Counted from the stretch's first letter, positions 50,374-57,760 are shown. The stretch: DNA of 64,000 bases from Nonomuraea glycinis (GCF_014646515.1 NZ_BMNK01000003.1:639456-703455); one strand, 5' to 3'. Notes: a model not told the origin generated them from the sequence alone. Made by a program: numbers and translations.

Positions 50374-50458
50374 CGCAGACAGAGTAGCCAGGTCCCGATT
50401 CTCCCGCTTCGCCCAGTGCCAAGCGAGTGGGTCAAGCGGGTGGGCCAGGCGCGTGGGG

Positions 50459-51421
50459 TCAGGCGGGCGCCTGGGCCAGCCGGAATCGGGACGGCGCGAT
50501 CCCGTACCGGTCGACGAAGGCCTGGCGCAGGGTCTCGGCCGTGCCGAACCCGCAGCGGGCCGCGACCGCCGCCATCGGCAGCGAGGTAGAGGCCAGCAGG
50601 TGGGCGGCGGCCTCGGTGCGGGCCTGCCGGACGTACCGGCCGGGCGTCTGGCCGAGGTGCTTGAGGAACAGCCGGGTCAGGTGCCGCTCGCTCACCCCCG
50701 CTCCGGCGGCCAGGGCAGGCGTGCTGAGATCGGCGTCCAGATGGCCGGTGATGTGCTCGACGGTCCGTTTGATCAGGCTGTTGGAGGCGGGCGGCGCGCT
50801 GACGAACATGCTCATCTGCGCCTGGTTGCCGGGACGCTGAAGGTAGGTCACCAGGCCGCGCGCGACCGTGCGCGACAGCTCGACGCCGTTGTCCTCCTCG
50901 ACGAAGGCCAGCGTGAGGTCCAGAGCGGCGGTGACCCCCGCCGAGGTGGCGACCTCCCCGTCGCGGATGAAGATCGGATCGGCGTCGACGCGGACCTCGG
51001 GGTGCAGGGTGGCCAGGCGCCGCGCCCACTGCCAGTGGGTGGTGGCGCGGCGGCCGTCGAGCAGCCCGGCGGCGGCCAGCACGTAGGCGCCGGTGCACAC
51101 CGACGCGACCCGGCGGCTCTGCCTGGCCAGCCGGCGGACGTGGGCGACGATCGACGGGTCGGCGGCGGCGTTCTCGCAGCCGATGCCGCCGGACACGATG
51201 AGCGTGTCGATCGCCCCGGTGACCCGTTCGAGGGTGACCTGCCCCTGCAGGGTCAGCGCGGAGTCGGTGACGATGGGACGGCCGCCCGGGGTGGCCAGGC
51301 GCACCTCGTAGCAGGGGGCGGCGCCGTGCCAGTTGGCGCTCTCCAGCGCCGAGGTGACGCAGGCGATGTCGAGTAACTGCGCGGCGTCGTAGCCCACCAC
51401 GATGACGCGGCGTGTCTCCAT
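50459..51421 (-). CDS. GlxA-type AraC-family regulator with DJ-1/PfpI domain
   Basis: A 320-residue protein: N-terminal DJ-1/PfpI-like domain (about 1-185) with RRVIVVGYDAAQLLDIA and the nucleophile-elbow segment VASVCTGAYVLAAAG, then a C-terminal AraC double helix-turn-helix (about 215-315: VSERHLTRLFLKHLGQTPGRYVRQAR, AARCGFGTAETLRQAFVDRYG). Start ATG 51421 (METRRVIVVG) is where the DJ-1 fold begins; an in-frame start further upstream would add 12 unrelated residues. It is divergent from a small membrane-protein gene, its possible target. Effector unknown. Confidence 0.9.
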   Translation of the reverse strand: METRRVIVVGYDAAQLLDIACVTSALESANWHGAAPCYEVRLATPGGRPIVTDSALTLQGQVTLERVTGAIDTLIVSGGIGCENAAADPSIVAHVRRLARQSRRVASVCTGAYVLAAAGLLDGRRATTHWQWARRLATLHPEVRVDADPIFIRDGEVATSAGVTAALDLTLAFVEEDNGVELSRTVARGLVTYLQRPGNQAQMSMFVSAPPASNSLIKRTVEHITGHLDADLSTPALAAGAGVSERHLTRLFLKHLGQTPGRYVRQARTEAAAHLLASTSLPMAAVAARCGFGTAETLRQAFVDRYGIAPSRFRLAQAPA

Positions 51422-51520
51422 GACACCGACTCTAGGTCCGAAAGACGCAGAGCCCAAGATTCCGGACCTCCACTCTCACCTTCCTGGCCTCGGATCCGCC
51501 GCTGCCGCACAGTCGTGGAC

Positions 51521-51931
51521 ATGGATCCGATCACCTCGAACACCGCTGCCCGCCGCTGGACGAGATTCGCCCGGCACTACGTGGAGATGGTCATCGCGAT
51601 GTTCGCCGGGATGTTCGTCCTGGGCTTCGCGCAGTCCGCCGCCGGGCTCGCCTTCACCTACCAGAGCGACCCGGAGCTCGCCTACCTGCTGATGGCGTTC
51701 AACATGTCCGTCGGGATGGCGGTCTGGATGCGCTTCCGCGGCCACGGCTGGCCCGCCACGCTGGAGATGTGCGGGGCGATGTTCGCGCCGATCGTGCCGC
51801 TCTTCCCGCTGCTGTGGCTCGGTCTCATCGACGGGATGGCGCTGATGGTCGTCGCGCACGTGGCGATGTTCCCGGCCATGCTGGCCGTCATGCTCAGGCG
51901 CCTGGACGAGTACGCGGGCTGCGCTCCCTAA
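51521..51931 (+). CDS. Small four-helix membrane protein, unknown function
   Basis: A 136-residue protein with four hydrophobic segments (about 24-44, 53-72, 78-97, 103-123): MVIAMFAGMFVLGFAQ, LAYLLMAFNMSVGMAVWM, TLEMCGAMFAPIVPLFPLLW, GMALMVVAHVAMFPAMLAVM. No family is recognised. Start ATG 51521. It is divergent from the GlxA-type regulator and could be its target. The 3' end overlaps by four bases the remnant on the other strand. High confidence that it is a gene, none about function. Confidence 0.72.
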   Translation: MDPITSNTAARRWTRFARHYVEMVIAMFAGMFVLGFAQSAAGLAFTYQSDPELAYLLMAFNMSVGMAVWMRFRGHGWPATLEMCGAMFAPIVPLFPLLWLGLIDGMALMVVAHVAMFPAMLAVMLRRLDEYAGCAP

Positions 51932-52085
51932 CGCCTGGCCTTGCGGTAGCCGTCCAGGACGTCCTGCCGCAGCAGGTGCCCGAACCCGGCCCGCACCAGC
52001 CGGAGCCCCAGCGAGGCGGCGTCGGTGCCGAGCGCGGCCGCCGTCGCCGGCAGGCTCCAGTCGTGCTCTGGTCTGCGCCTGCGAG
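51928..52085 (-). pseudogene. 3' remnant of a gene cut by the TnpB element
   Basis: Minus-strand frame without a start of its own ends in stop TAG (51928-51930) after a helical, Fis-like stretch HDWSLPATAAALGTDAAS, followed by LGLRLVRAGFGHLLRQDVLD and GYRKARR. The frame loses coding character near 52085, where the 3' hairpins of the TnpB element begin. I read it as the C-terminal part of a regulator or enzyme whose front part was removed or displaced. The parent gene is not recognised. Confidence 0.45.
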
Positions 52086-52105
52086 AGCGTCTGCGATTCT
52101 CTGTG

Positions 52106-52128
52106 GTTTCCTGAGGGAATCAGGAAAC
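52106..52128 (-). ncRNA. Hairpin at 3' end of TnpB element (putative omega-RNA/right-end stem)
   Basis: GTTTCCTGA (52106-52114) and TCAGGAAAC (52120-52128) form a perfect 9-bp stem with a 5-nt loop. Subterminal hairpins like this mark the right end of IS200/IS605-type elements, and the guide RNA of TnpB ends near that end. Confidence 0.5.
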
Positions 52129-52158
52129 TCGGGTGGGCGTAGCCTGGTGTCTGCCGCT

Positions 52159-52185
52159 CCCGTACTCGGCAAGAGCGAGTACGGG
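52159..52185 (-). ncRNA. Second hairpin just after tnpB stop (putative omega-RNA stem or terminator)
   Basis: CCCGTACTCG (52159-52168) pairs perfectly with 52176-52185 around a 7-nt loop, 9 bp downstream of the tnpB stop. There is no T-run. A further 6-bp stem lies inside the tnpB 3' end (52295-52311). The cluster of stems fits an omega-RNA scaffold overlapping the tnpB end. Confidence 0.5.
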
Positions 52186-52193
52186 GGTGGCTT

Positions 52194-54164
52194 TCACGTG
52201 GTGGAAGCCGGTCCGTTGGTGAGAATCGCGTACAAGTCCTGTGCGGACGGCCGTTGGGCCGTTCGCCTGGGGTACTTGGCCCGCCGGACGCTGTCCCACC
52301 GCAAGGGTGGGGGCGGGCACCAGACGCCGGTCGGGCACCTGGCTGAAAGTCCTCGTGCTGGGTTTTTGCCCGTGGGTCGTTGAGGGGTGGGGCCGGTCTT
52401 GGTCCGGTCCTGTCGGCTTTGTGGGCGTGGGTGCAGGTCGGTGCGGGTACGACGGGCGCGTCTGGCGGCTCGGGTCGGCTTTTTGGGGCGGCGGGCGCGG
52501 GTGAGGTTGCCTTCCACGACGGTGCGGATGGTGCGGGTGCCGCTGACGCGGTCGGTAACGGTGTGGTGTTGGGCGAGCATGCCGCGGGAGACGATGCGTT
52601 CGGCGGCTGCTTGGTCGCGGTCGCAGGATAGGCCGCACCTGGGGCAGTGCGCCCATTTCCAGCCGCGTTGGTCGAGCCGGTCGGGGGCGGGTGCGTGGTG
52701 CAGAGGTGCGGTGCCGGTGCCACAGCGGGGGCAGTATTTACTGGTTCCTCGTGCGGGCACTGTCACCACCGCGAGCCCGGTTTTGGCGGCGAGGTGGCGG
52801 ATGGCGTCGGCCACGCGTCCCCGGATCTGGCCGGACAGGGTGGCGTTGCCTCGCCTGCGGCCGCGTGCTTCGAGGGTGGCGAGGTCTTCCAGGTAGATGA
52901 CCGTCGCGCCCAACGCGACCGCTTGGTCGACGGCCCAGCGGGCGGCGCTCCACGACAGCGCGTTGTTCAGGCGCCGGATCCGCGCACACACCCGCTCATG
53001 CAACGCGGCCACCTCGCGGTAGCGGGCCGCATCACGGGCGGGGTGGCGGGCGGCGTCGCTTGGGGTGAGTCCGGCTTGGAGGGTGGCGTAGTGGTCGCGT
53101 TTGGCGGCCAGCGCCTCACGATGCCCGCGCAGCCGGTGCAGCTTGGCGCTGACCGGGGTGGCGTCATAGATCAGCGGCCGGCCATCACCCTCCACCCGGC
53201 CGTCGTGCAGCCGCCCGACTGTGCCCACGAGCAGGGTATTAATCCCCCAGTCGAACCCGATCGCGACGGTGTGACCGGTGGCGGGGGCGTACGGCACGGG
53301 TACCGTGAACGGCAGGTCCACCCGCACCCGGCCGTCGACCACCCGCAGAGTCGGACTGCGCAGCTCCGCGTCGGCCGGTACCTGCGCGGGCAGCGGGACC
53401 GGCAGCACATGCCACGCCCAATCCCGCCGACCGGCCGGCCGCGCACACAGGGGAAGCTGGACACGCAACCGCACGCCAGTACCTCCGACGCGTTCCAGGG
53501 TGATCAACTGCCGGTCAGCGGCCGCCAGCAGCACCTGAGCGGCCACCACCGGTGGCTCCTCCACCTCCACCACATCCACCTGACCGGCCCGACCGGCTTG
53601 ACCGTTCTGGCCGGTCAGGTCGGCGGGTGAGAGGCCGTGCTCGTCGAGGTAGGCGCGTACCTGCCGGGTCCGGTTACGGATCAGTGCGGTCGACACCCCA
53701 CCGGCTACACCCGCCGCGTCCAGCGCCGCACGCAGCGCGGTCCAGTCGGCGTCGGTGCGGCGGCCGGGATCGGCGGGCCATGTCGCGATGATCGCAGCCA
53801 GGACCGCCCGGCGATGCAACGCCAACCGCAGGGCGCGGGCGGCCTCCTCCTCCGCGCACCGGCGCACCCGATCAGAGACATACACCCCGACAGGAACATC
53901 CGCGCCCCACCCCAGGCGGCGCACCGCCATCCACCCCTTCGCGGGCAGCGCCCGGCCATCCAGCCCGACCCCAGCATCCAGCCGATCCAGATCCGCCCGA
54001 GTCCAGCGCCCCGCCACCACCCCCGCCGCCATCTGCCGGACCACAGCCGCCAGCCAGCCCACCCGCTCGGCCAGCACCCGCTCCCCGACCACCTCACCCG
54101 AGGCTTCTAGCACCGCGCGAAAGGCTCGGCACGTCGCGGTGGACACCACCTCACCCATCAGCAT
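52194..54164 (-). CDS. tnpB: TnpB-type RNA-guided nuclease (IS605 OrfB family)
   Basis: A 656-residue protein, longer than typical ~400-residue TnpB. A long N-terminal part (about 1-295) precedes a split RuvC: D305 in IGFDWGINTLL, E426 in VIYLEDLATLEARG and D517 in CDRDQAAAERI, with a zinc finger C478/C481 ... C507/C510 (CPRC x2). All catalytic acids are kept, so nuclease activity is likely. After residue ~540 comes an Arg/Pro-rich tail that may be coding-overlapped guide-RNA DNA. Start ATG 54164 or 54158; the latter has AGGTGG six bases upstream. No transposase is encoded, so movement would need help in trans. Confidence 0.85.
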   Translation of the reverse strand: MLMGEVVSTATCRAFRAVLEASGEVVGERVLAERVGWLAAVVRQMAAGVVAGRWTRADLDRLDAGVGLDGRALPAKGWMAVRRLGWGADVPVGVYVSDRVRRCAEEEAARALRLALHRRAVLAAIIATWPADPGRRTDADWTALRAALDAAGVAGGVSTALIRNRTRQVRAYLDEHGLSPADLTGQNGQAGRAGQVDVVEVEEPPVVAAQVLLAAADRQLITLERVGGTGVRLRVQLPLCARPAGRRDWAWHVLPVPLPAQVPADAELRSPTLRVVDGRVRVDLPFTVPVPYAPATGHTVAIGFDWGINTLLVGTVGRLHDGRVEGDGRPLIYDATPVSAKLHRLRGHREALAAKRDHYATLQAGLTPSDAARHPARDAARYREVAALHERVCARIRRLNNALSWSAARWAVDQAVALGATVIYLEDLATLEARGRRRGNATLSGQIRGRVADAIRHLAAKTGLAVVTVPARGTSKYCPRCGTGTAPLHHAPAPDRLDQRGWKWAHCPRCGLSCDRDQAAAERIVSRGMLAQHHTVTDRVSGTRTIRTVVEGNLTRARRPKKPTRAARRARRTRTDLHPRPQSRQDRTKTGPTPQRPTGKNPARGLSARCPTGVWCPPPPLRWDSVRRAKYPRRTAQRPSAQDLYAILTNGPASTT

Positions 54165-54291
54165 CCACCTGACCCGCGTCCGCCCTATGACCTCAGCCCG
54201 TCGGGGCCTGCGATAGCTTAGCGTGACGTGTCCGACACGAGCAGGTCATAGCCGAAACGCAGCTACACATAGCGGACACAAAGCACAGCCT
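54165..54291. other. Leader region of the TnpB element
   Basis: The space upstream of tnpB holds a 13-bp palindrome CGTGTC-C-GACACG (54227-54239) and a wider inverted repeat GTGTCCG/CGGACAC (54228-54234 and 54274-54280). These may belong to the left end or promoter of the element. No gene is seen here. Confidence 0.4.
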
Positions 54292-54420
54292 TACCTGAAG
54301 GTCTTCAGGTACGCCGTCCGCCCGTCGGCGTCGTTGATCGTCTCGCCGACGCACCGGAGTTCCGCGGCCGAACCTGATCTCGGACCACTACCGGCTGTCG
54401 CCACCCCACGCGACACCATT
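54292..54420 (-). pseudogene. Small ORF, probable 3' remnant of a gene
   Basis: A 42-codon minus-strand frame (ATG 54420, stop TAA 54292-54294) whose last part AAELRCVGETINDADGRTAY followed by LKTFR looks like the end of a real domain rather than a random frame, while its first ~18 residues do not. No ribosome site is visible. It stands between the TnpB element and the phosphodiesterase-like gene, and might be what is left of a displaced gene. No family recognised. The space 54421-54521 holds nothing I can name. Confidence 0.3.
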
Positions 54421-54521
54421 TTCCCCGAGTTCCCCCGAAACCAGCCACCAGAGCACGCTGTCACCGCATTCGGCAGCGGCGGCGCCGGAGGCCCCGCCGC
54501 TGGTTGCCGCTGGTTGCGGGG

Positions 54522-55361
54522 TCAGGCCGCGGGGCGCTTGGTGTCGTACTCGCGCAGGAACCGCTGGAGGCCAGCCAGGTCGTCGGTGTTGAGGTGGTCG
54601 ACGTCCGCCGCGACCAGTTCGCGCCAGATCGCGTCCCTGGCAATACCGGCCGTGTCGGGCGTCTCCCAGAAGCGGACCCGCTGGCCGTCGCGGTGCGCGG
54701 TCGCCACGATCTCCCGCAGCTTCGCCCGCTCAGCCTCCGGCATCTCACCCTGTCCGAGCCAGCCGAAGTGGTTGGTCCAGTTGTCGCTGATCAGCGGGAT
54801 CAGGGAAGCCCCGCCCTGCCCCAGATCCGACATGCGGCCGTCGTAGAAGGCGTAACGCCGGTCCTGGGACGCCATGAGGTCACGCGGCCGGTCGCCGCTG
54901 ATGACCACCGTCACAGCGCCGGCCTTCACCTTGCCCTTGTGGTAGCCCGTCAGCATCTTGCGATACGTGCGCAGCACCCGGTCGATCTCGGTGTAGGTGG
55001 CGACGCCGTTGTTCTTGATGTCGACCAGGAACTGGAGTTGCTGACGGCTGCGGGGATAGACGTGCCCGTGCCCTGCGCGGACCCGCAGAGCCAGCGGGTC
55101 GAGGTAGAGCGACTGAAGCGTCCGACCGGCCACCAGGTCCTCCGGGTCGTGCCCGACCCGCAACTCGCCGTCCACCAGGTACACGTCGGCCTCGACACTG
55201 GTGAACCCGTGGTCGAGCGCGTCCAGCAGCGGGCGGCCGTGCTCGTAGTCGTTGTGGGCGTGGGCCTGGGGCAGCGGCTGGACCCCGGTGGCCGTCGCGG
55301 GGGCCGCCACCAGCAGCATCGCCCCCGCGGCAACCAGCGCACCCAGAGCTCGACGAATCAT
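54522..55361 (-). CDS. Secreted PI-PLC/glycerophosphodiesterase-like protein
   Basis: A 279-residue protein with a signal peptide (MIRRALGALVAAGAMLLVAAPATA) and a PLC-like TIM-barrel phosphodiesterase domain. Visible marks: QAHAHNDYEHGRPLLDAL, VEADVYLVDGELRVGHD with the acidic metal ligands and a second His, FLVDIKN, and ISGDRPRD. This matches the PLC-like phosphodiesterase/GDPD superfamily of secreted proteins with motif HAHNDYxH. It probably cleaves a phosphodiester of a lipid head group or teichoic-type polymer outside the cell; substrate unknown. Start ATG 55361 has GAGGAGATG upstream. Confidence 0.85.
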   Translation of the reverse strand: MIRRALGALVAAGAMLLVAAPATATGVQPLPQAHAHNDYEHGRPLLDALDHGFTSVEADVYLVDGELRVGHDPEDLVAGRTLQSLYLDPLALRVRAGHGHVYPRSRQQLQFLVDIKNNGVATYTEIDRVLRTYRKMLTGYHKGKVKAGAVTVVISGDRPRDLMASQDRRYAFYDGRMSDLGQGGASLIPLISDNWTNHFGWLGQGEMPEAERAKLREIVATAHRDGQRVRFWETPDTAGIARDAIWRELVAADVDHLNTDDLAGLQRFLREYDTKRPAA

Positions 55362-55447
55362 TACATCTCCTCACAAAGGCTGAAACAAGAGATGTAAGGC
55401 ACGCTAGATGGGCAAGATGTGACGAGAGTGACTTTCCACCGAATAGT

Positions 55448-55556
55448 GGGCACCCAGTGGGTTCCCTGGGGCCCGGGGGTTCCCGGGGGGTTCACCGGGT
55501 GCCGGGTGCGGTTCCAGGGGGTTCGCTGGGCGCCCAGGTGAGCTCACTGGGTGCCC
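55448..55556. repeat. Inverted repeat enclosing G-rich degenerate repeats, G-quadruplex candidate
   Basis: GGGCACCCAGTG (55448-55459) and its exact complement (55545-55556) flank 85 bp of repetitive G/C-rich DNA. The plus strand from 55459 to 55490 has four runs of at least three G with loops of 6, 3 and 5 bases, a G-quadruplex pattern. The right arm covers the stop codon of the gene at 55544. A terminator or folding role for the leftward operon is possible. Confidence 0.6.
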
Positions 55557-55789
55557 GTCAGCTCCCACTTGCGCCGCAGCAGCGCGGCCCGTACGGCATG
55601 TGCCCGTGCCGTGGCCACCGCCGACACGACGATGAACGTGGCCCCGCCCACGACCGCCGGCACCACACTCGCGTCCCTCCCGACGGCCACCGCCACGATG
55701 AGCGCCGTCGTCACGGTCGAGGCCGCCACGGCTAGCCAGCCCGCGAGCACCCGATCCAGCGCGAACAGCGGCGCCCTCCTGCTGATCAC
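55544..55789 (-). CDS. Small membrane protein, unknown function
   Basis: An 81-residue protein with two hydrophobic segments (VLAGWLAVAASTVTTALIVAVAVG; VVPAVVGGATFIVVSAVATA) and a basic C terminus (RRKWELTGTQ). GTG 55789 overlaps the stop of the preceding small membrane gene (GTGA). Third gene of a leftward unit after a truncated sigma-factor gene and a 77-residue membrane protein. No family is recognised; such genes behind ECF sigma genes are often anti-sigma-like, but these lack a recognisable anti-sigma domain. Confidence 0.6.
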   Translation of the reverse strand: MISRRAPLFALDRVLAGWLAVAASTVTTALIVAVAVGRDASVVPAVVGGATFIVVSAVATARAHAVRAALLRRKWELTGTQ

Positions 55790-56019
55790 CCACCCCCGTA
55801 ACCCGCCCAGGCCAGGCAGAACCCGGTGAGCAGGCCGAAGGCGAGCTGAGTGCGGCCCGGTAGCGGCCCCGGCTCGGTCACCCACAGCAGGACCACGAAG
55901 ATCACTCCGGCCACCCCTGCGATCAGGGCCACCACCCCACCGGCCCGCCGCCACGGGGACAGGGCCCCCTCCAACCGGCCGATCATCTCCTCCGCCGACA
56001 TGCCCGGCTCGTCGCTCAT
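55786..56019 (-). CDS. Small membrane protein with short cytosolic N terminus
   Basis: A 77-residue protein: acidic soluble start (MSDEPGMSAEEMIGRLEGAL), then two hydrophobic helices (AGGVVALIAGVAGVIFVVLLW; TQLAFGLLTGFCLAWAG). ATGA overlap with the upstream sigma-factor remnant and GTGA overlap with the next gene show an ancient coupled operon. The cytosolic tail plus membrane helices could be a membrane-bound sigma-factor partner. No catalytic feature. Confidence is moderate that it is a gene, low on role. Confidence 0.6.
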   Translation of the reverse strand: MSDEPGMSAEEMIGRLEGALSPWRRAGGVVALIAGVAGVIFVVLLWVTEPGPLPGRTQLAFGLLTGFCLAWAGYGGG

Positions 56020-56243
56020 CGCTGGAATCCCTTCTCCTCGAGGTGGTCACGCAGCAGACGACGGGCCCGGTGGAGCCGGGACTTGATCGTGCCGGGCGGG
56101 ACGGCGCAGATCTCGGCACAGTCCTCGATCGACAGATCCTCCAGGTAGAACAGCACCAGGACCTCACGTTCAAGGGCCGGCAGCCCGGACAGCCCGGCGA
56201 TCAGCTCGGCCCGGTCCACCGCCCAGGTGATCCAGGCCACGGT
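56016..56243 (-). pseudogene. 5'-truncated ECF sigma factor (region 4 only)
   Basis: The frame ending at 56016 codes for a clean sigma-70 region 4: LIAGLSGLPALEREVLVLFY, LEDLSIEDCAEICAVPPGTI, then KSRLHRARRLLRDHL. Sigma region 2 and the linker are missing: upstream of about 56243 the frame loses any sigma similarity and enters an AT-richer stretch with no coding look. Without region 2 it cannot act as a normal sigma factor. The two small membrane genes coupled to it remain intact. A deletion between this operon and the secreted-protein gene at 56359 is the simplest account. Confidence 0.72.
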
Positions 56244-56260
56244 CAAAAGTAGTTGAAAAC

Positions 56261-56290
56261 TTGACTTCTTTACCGGCTCCGCCCGACTAT
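56261..56290 (+). promoter_or_regulatory. Sigma-70-type promoter for the small secreted protein
   Basis: TTGACT (56261-56266) and GACTAT (56285-56290) with an 18-bp spacer, about 69 bp upstream of the start at 56359. It overlaps the breakpoint region of the truncated sigma gene. Confidence 0.45.
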
Positions 56291-56358
56291 GGGAGCGCCC
56301 GAAACCGGAGCAGGACGCCACAAAGGGCCCATGGCGTTCCGGTATTCACCTCCATGAA

Positions 56359-56724
56359 ATGAGGAGTACCTTGCGCGTACGCAGACTCATGGCAACCCTC
56401 GGCAGCGCCGCGATGGTGTCCGCCGCCGTCCTCGCCGGAGCGTCCGCGGCTTCGGCGGACGCGGCCGACCTGGAGGCCTGCCAGGCCCAGAAGGCCGTGT
56501 GCTTCTTCGCCAACGGAGTCGAGGGCGAGCCCGCCTCCTACCCTGGCGCACCCACGACCTGCACGGTCCTGCCTTTCACGGTGCACACAGAGTTCAACTT
56601 CAGCACGAAGGCCATCCAGGTCTACAGGACGACGGACTGCACCGGTCACGCGCTCACCTTCCCCGCCAACGACTTCCACACCTTCAACGGCTTCGACGGC
56701 CGTAGCTTCAAGGCCGCGAGCTGA
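56359..56724 (+). CDS. Small secreted Cys-containing protein (peptidase-inhibitor I36-like?)
   Basis: A 121-residue protein with a typical signal peptide (MATLGSAAMVSAAVLAGASAASADA) and a mature part of about 85 residues with four Cys (LEACQAQKAVCFF, TTCTVLPF, TTDCTGHAL). The pattern CxxxxAVCFF and beta-rich mature part recall the secreted I36/beta-gamma-crystallin-like group of actinomycetes, but the match is weak. Start is ATG 56359, or TTG 56371, which has GAGGAG four bases upstream. Likely released outside the cell. A plausible promoter lies upstream at 56261. Confidence 0.65.
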   Translation: MRSTLRVRRLMATLGSAAMVSAAVLAGASAASADAADLEACQAQKAVCFFANGVEGEPASYPGAPTTCTVLPFTVHTEFNFSTKAIQVYRTTDCTGHALTFPANDFHTFNGFDGRSFKAAS

Positions 56725-57040
56725 GGCACCCGCACAAGCGCCCGCGCGACGCCCGGCCGACGCCGGGCGCCGCGCGGGGACCATCCCCTACGCGATCGAG
56801 GCCGCCCTTCTGCGATCGATCGCCGCCTGCACGCGCTGGCCAATGGAGAAGCCGCGCGCCAGGCTGCCCCGGATCGCGGGCCGGGCGCACCTGGCTCCGT
56901 ACAGGCCAGCGCGGACAGCGCGGAAAAGAAGAGGAGCGCCGGACGAACCGTCCGCCGGCACGTTGTTCACCGTCAGCCCCCTTTGGCAGGCTCATGGCTC
57001 CGACCTGATGGTGCCACGAGGCGGGCATGGGCGTAACGAC
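56725..57040. other. Intergenic region without clear gene
   Basis: About 315 bp between the small secreted protein and the TetR gene. A minus-strand frame of 60 codons (56788-56970, GTG start with a GGGGG stretch 8 bases upstream) exists, but its Arg/Ala composition is what a high-GC random frame gives, so I do not call it a gene. No hairpin or repeat stood out. Confidence 0.4.
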
Positions 57041-57658
57041 CTAGCCGGACTCGGCACCGGTCCCCGGGCAGCCCTTCGCGCCCTGGAGACGGATGCCCTC
57101 GATCGCGATGTCCAGCAGCCGGCCCGCCTGCTCGTTGTCATCCTGGTGCTCGGTGACCAGGGAGATGCCGTTGATGAGCGCGAGCAGGTCCTCGGCGAGC
57201 AGGCCGGGACGCACGGCGGACGCCTCCTGCGCCCGTCGCAGGAGCTCGCGCGTCGCATGGGTGAACTTCGCCTGGCAGCCGTCGTTCCGCTCCAGCAGGT
57301 CGGCGTCCCGGCCGTCGTGCAGCAGTGAGGCGGCGAAGCCGCGACTGCCGGCCGCGTAGTCGTTGAGGTCCCGCAGCCAGGCGAAGAGCGCGGGGCCCGG
57401 CTCGCTCTCCTTCGCGCGTTGCTCCGCCATGGCGCACAACTCCTCGACGTGATCGTGGAAGACCGCTTCGAGAAGGACCCGGCGGGAGGGGAAGAGCCGG
57501 TGCAGGGTCGCCGATCCCGTCCCGGCTCGACGGGCGATCTCCTTGAGGGAGGCGCCGGCGCCATCGCACGCGAAGACCTCCCGGGCCGCGCTGACGATCC
57601 GGTCGTAGTTGCGCTGGGCATCCGCGCGCAGATGTCGTGGCTGGGTGGCGTGGGCCAT
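57041..57658 (-). CDS. TetR-family transcriptional regulator
   Basis: A 205-residue TetR-type repressor. N-terminal helix-turn-helix (about 14-60): AQRNYDRIVSAAREVFACDG, SLKEIARRAGTGSATLHRLFPSRRVLLEAVF. The rest is an all-helical ligand-binding domain of the usual size. Divergent from a quinone-oxidoreductase gene; a perfect 7-bp inverted repeat with a 9-bp spacer lies between, next to a consensus-like promoter, so it probably represses the oxidoreductase and itself. Ligand unknown, perhaps an electrophile or quinone. Start ATG 57658. Confidence 0.9.
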   Translation of the reverse strand: MAHATQPRHLRADAQRNYDRIVSAAREVFACDGAGASLKEIARRAGTGSATLHRLFPSRRVLLEAVFHDHVEELCAMAEQRAKESEPGPALFAWLRDLNDYAAGSRGFAASLLHDGRDADLLERNDGCQAKFTHATRELLRRAQEASAVRPGLLAEDLLALINGISLVTEHQDDNEQAGRLLDIAIEGIRLQGAKGCPGTGAESG

Positions 57659-57673
57659 GACCGTCTCCAGGCT

Positions 57674-57704
57674 TTGACAAACGGGCTGGCTGCCCAGTTA
57701 GAGT
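57674..57704 (+). promoter_or_regulatory. Promoter of quinone-oxidoreductase gene
   Basis: TTGACA (57674-57679) and TAGAGT (57699-57704), spacer 19 bp. The -35 box is perfect. A dyad operator starts 11 bp downstream, over the probable transcription start. Confidence 0.55.
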
Positions 57705-57714
57705 AGCCGAAGCA

Positions 57715-57737
57715 TAAGTGGACCACCAGCCCACTTA
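57715..57737. promoter_or_regulatory. Probable TetR operator
   Basis: TAAGTGG (57715-57721) and CCACTTA (57731-57737) form a perfect 7-bp inverted repeat around 9 bases, between the divergent tetR-type and oxidoreductase genes and just downstream of the promoter at 57674. Confidence 0.6.
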
Positions 57738-57760
57738 ACTCCGGACGATGGGAAGAGCTC

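Larger units (their letters stand above)
52090..54300 (-). mobile_element. Stand-alone TnpB element (IS605/IS607-like, no transposase gene)
   Basis: About 2.2 kb bounded, as far as can be judged, by a hairpin region (52106-52185) after tnpB and by the dyads near 54227-54280 before it. Only tnpB is present; there is no Y1 TnpA or serine-recombinase gene nearby. Gene remnants may lie on both sides (51928-52085 and 54292-54420). Exact ends are not fixed from a single copy. Confidence 0.6.

Noticed and set aside
52194-54164. TnpB as a nuclease-dead repressor (TldR-like)
   Set aside because: All three RuvC acids and the zinc finger are present, so the catalytic site appears intact.
56788-56970. 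60-codon minus-strand frame
   Set aside because: Composition is that of a random high-GC frame and no domain is seen.
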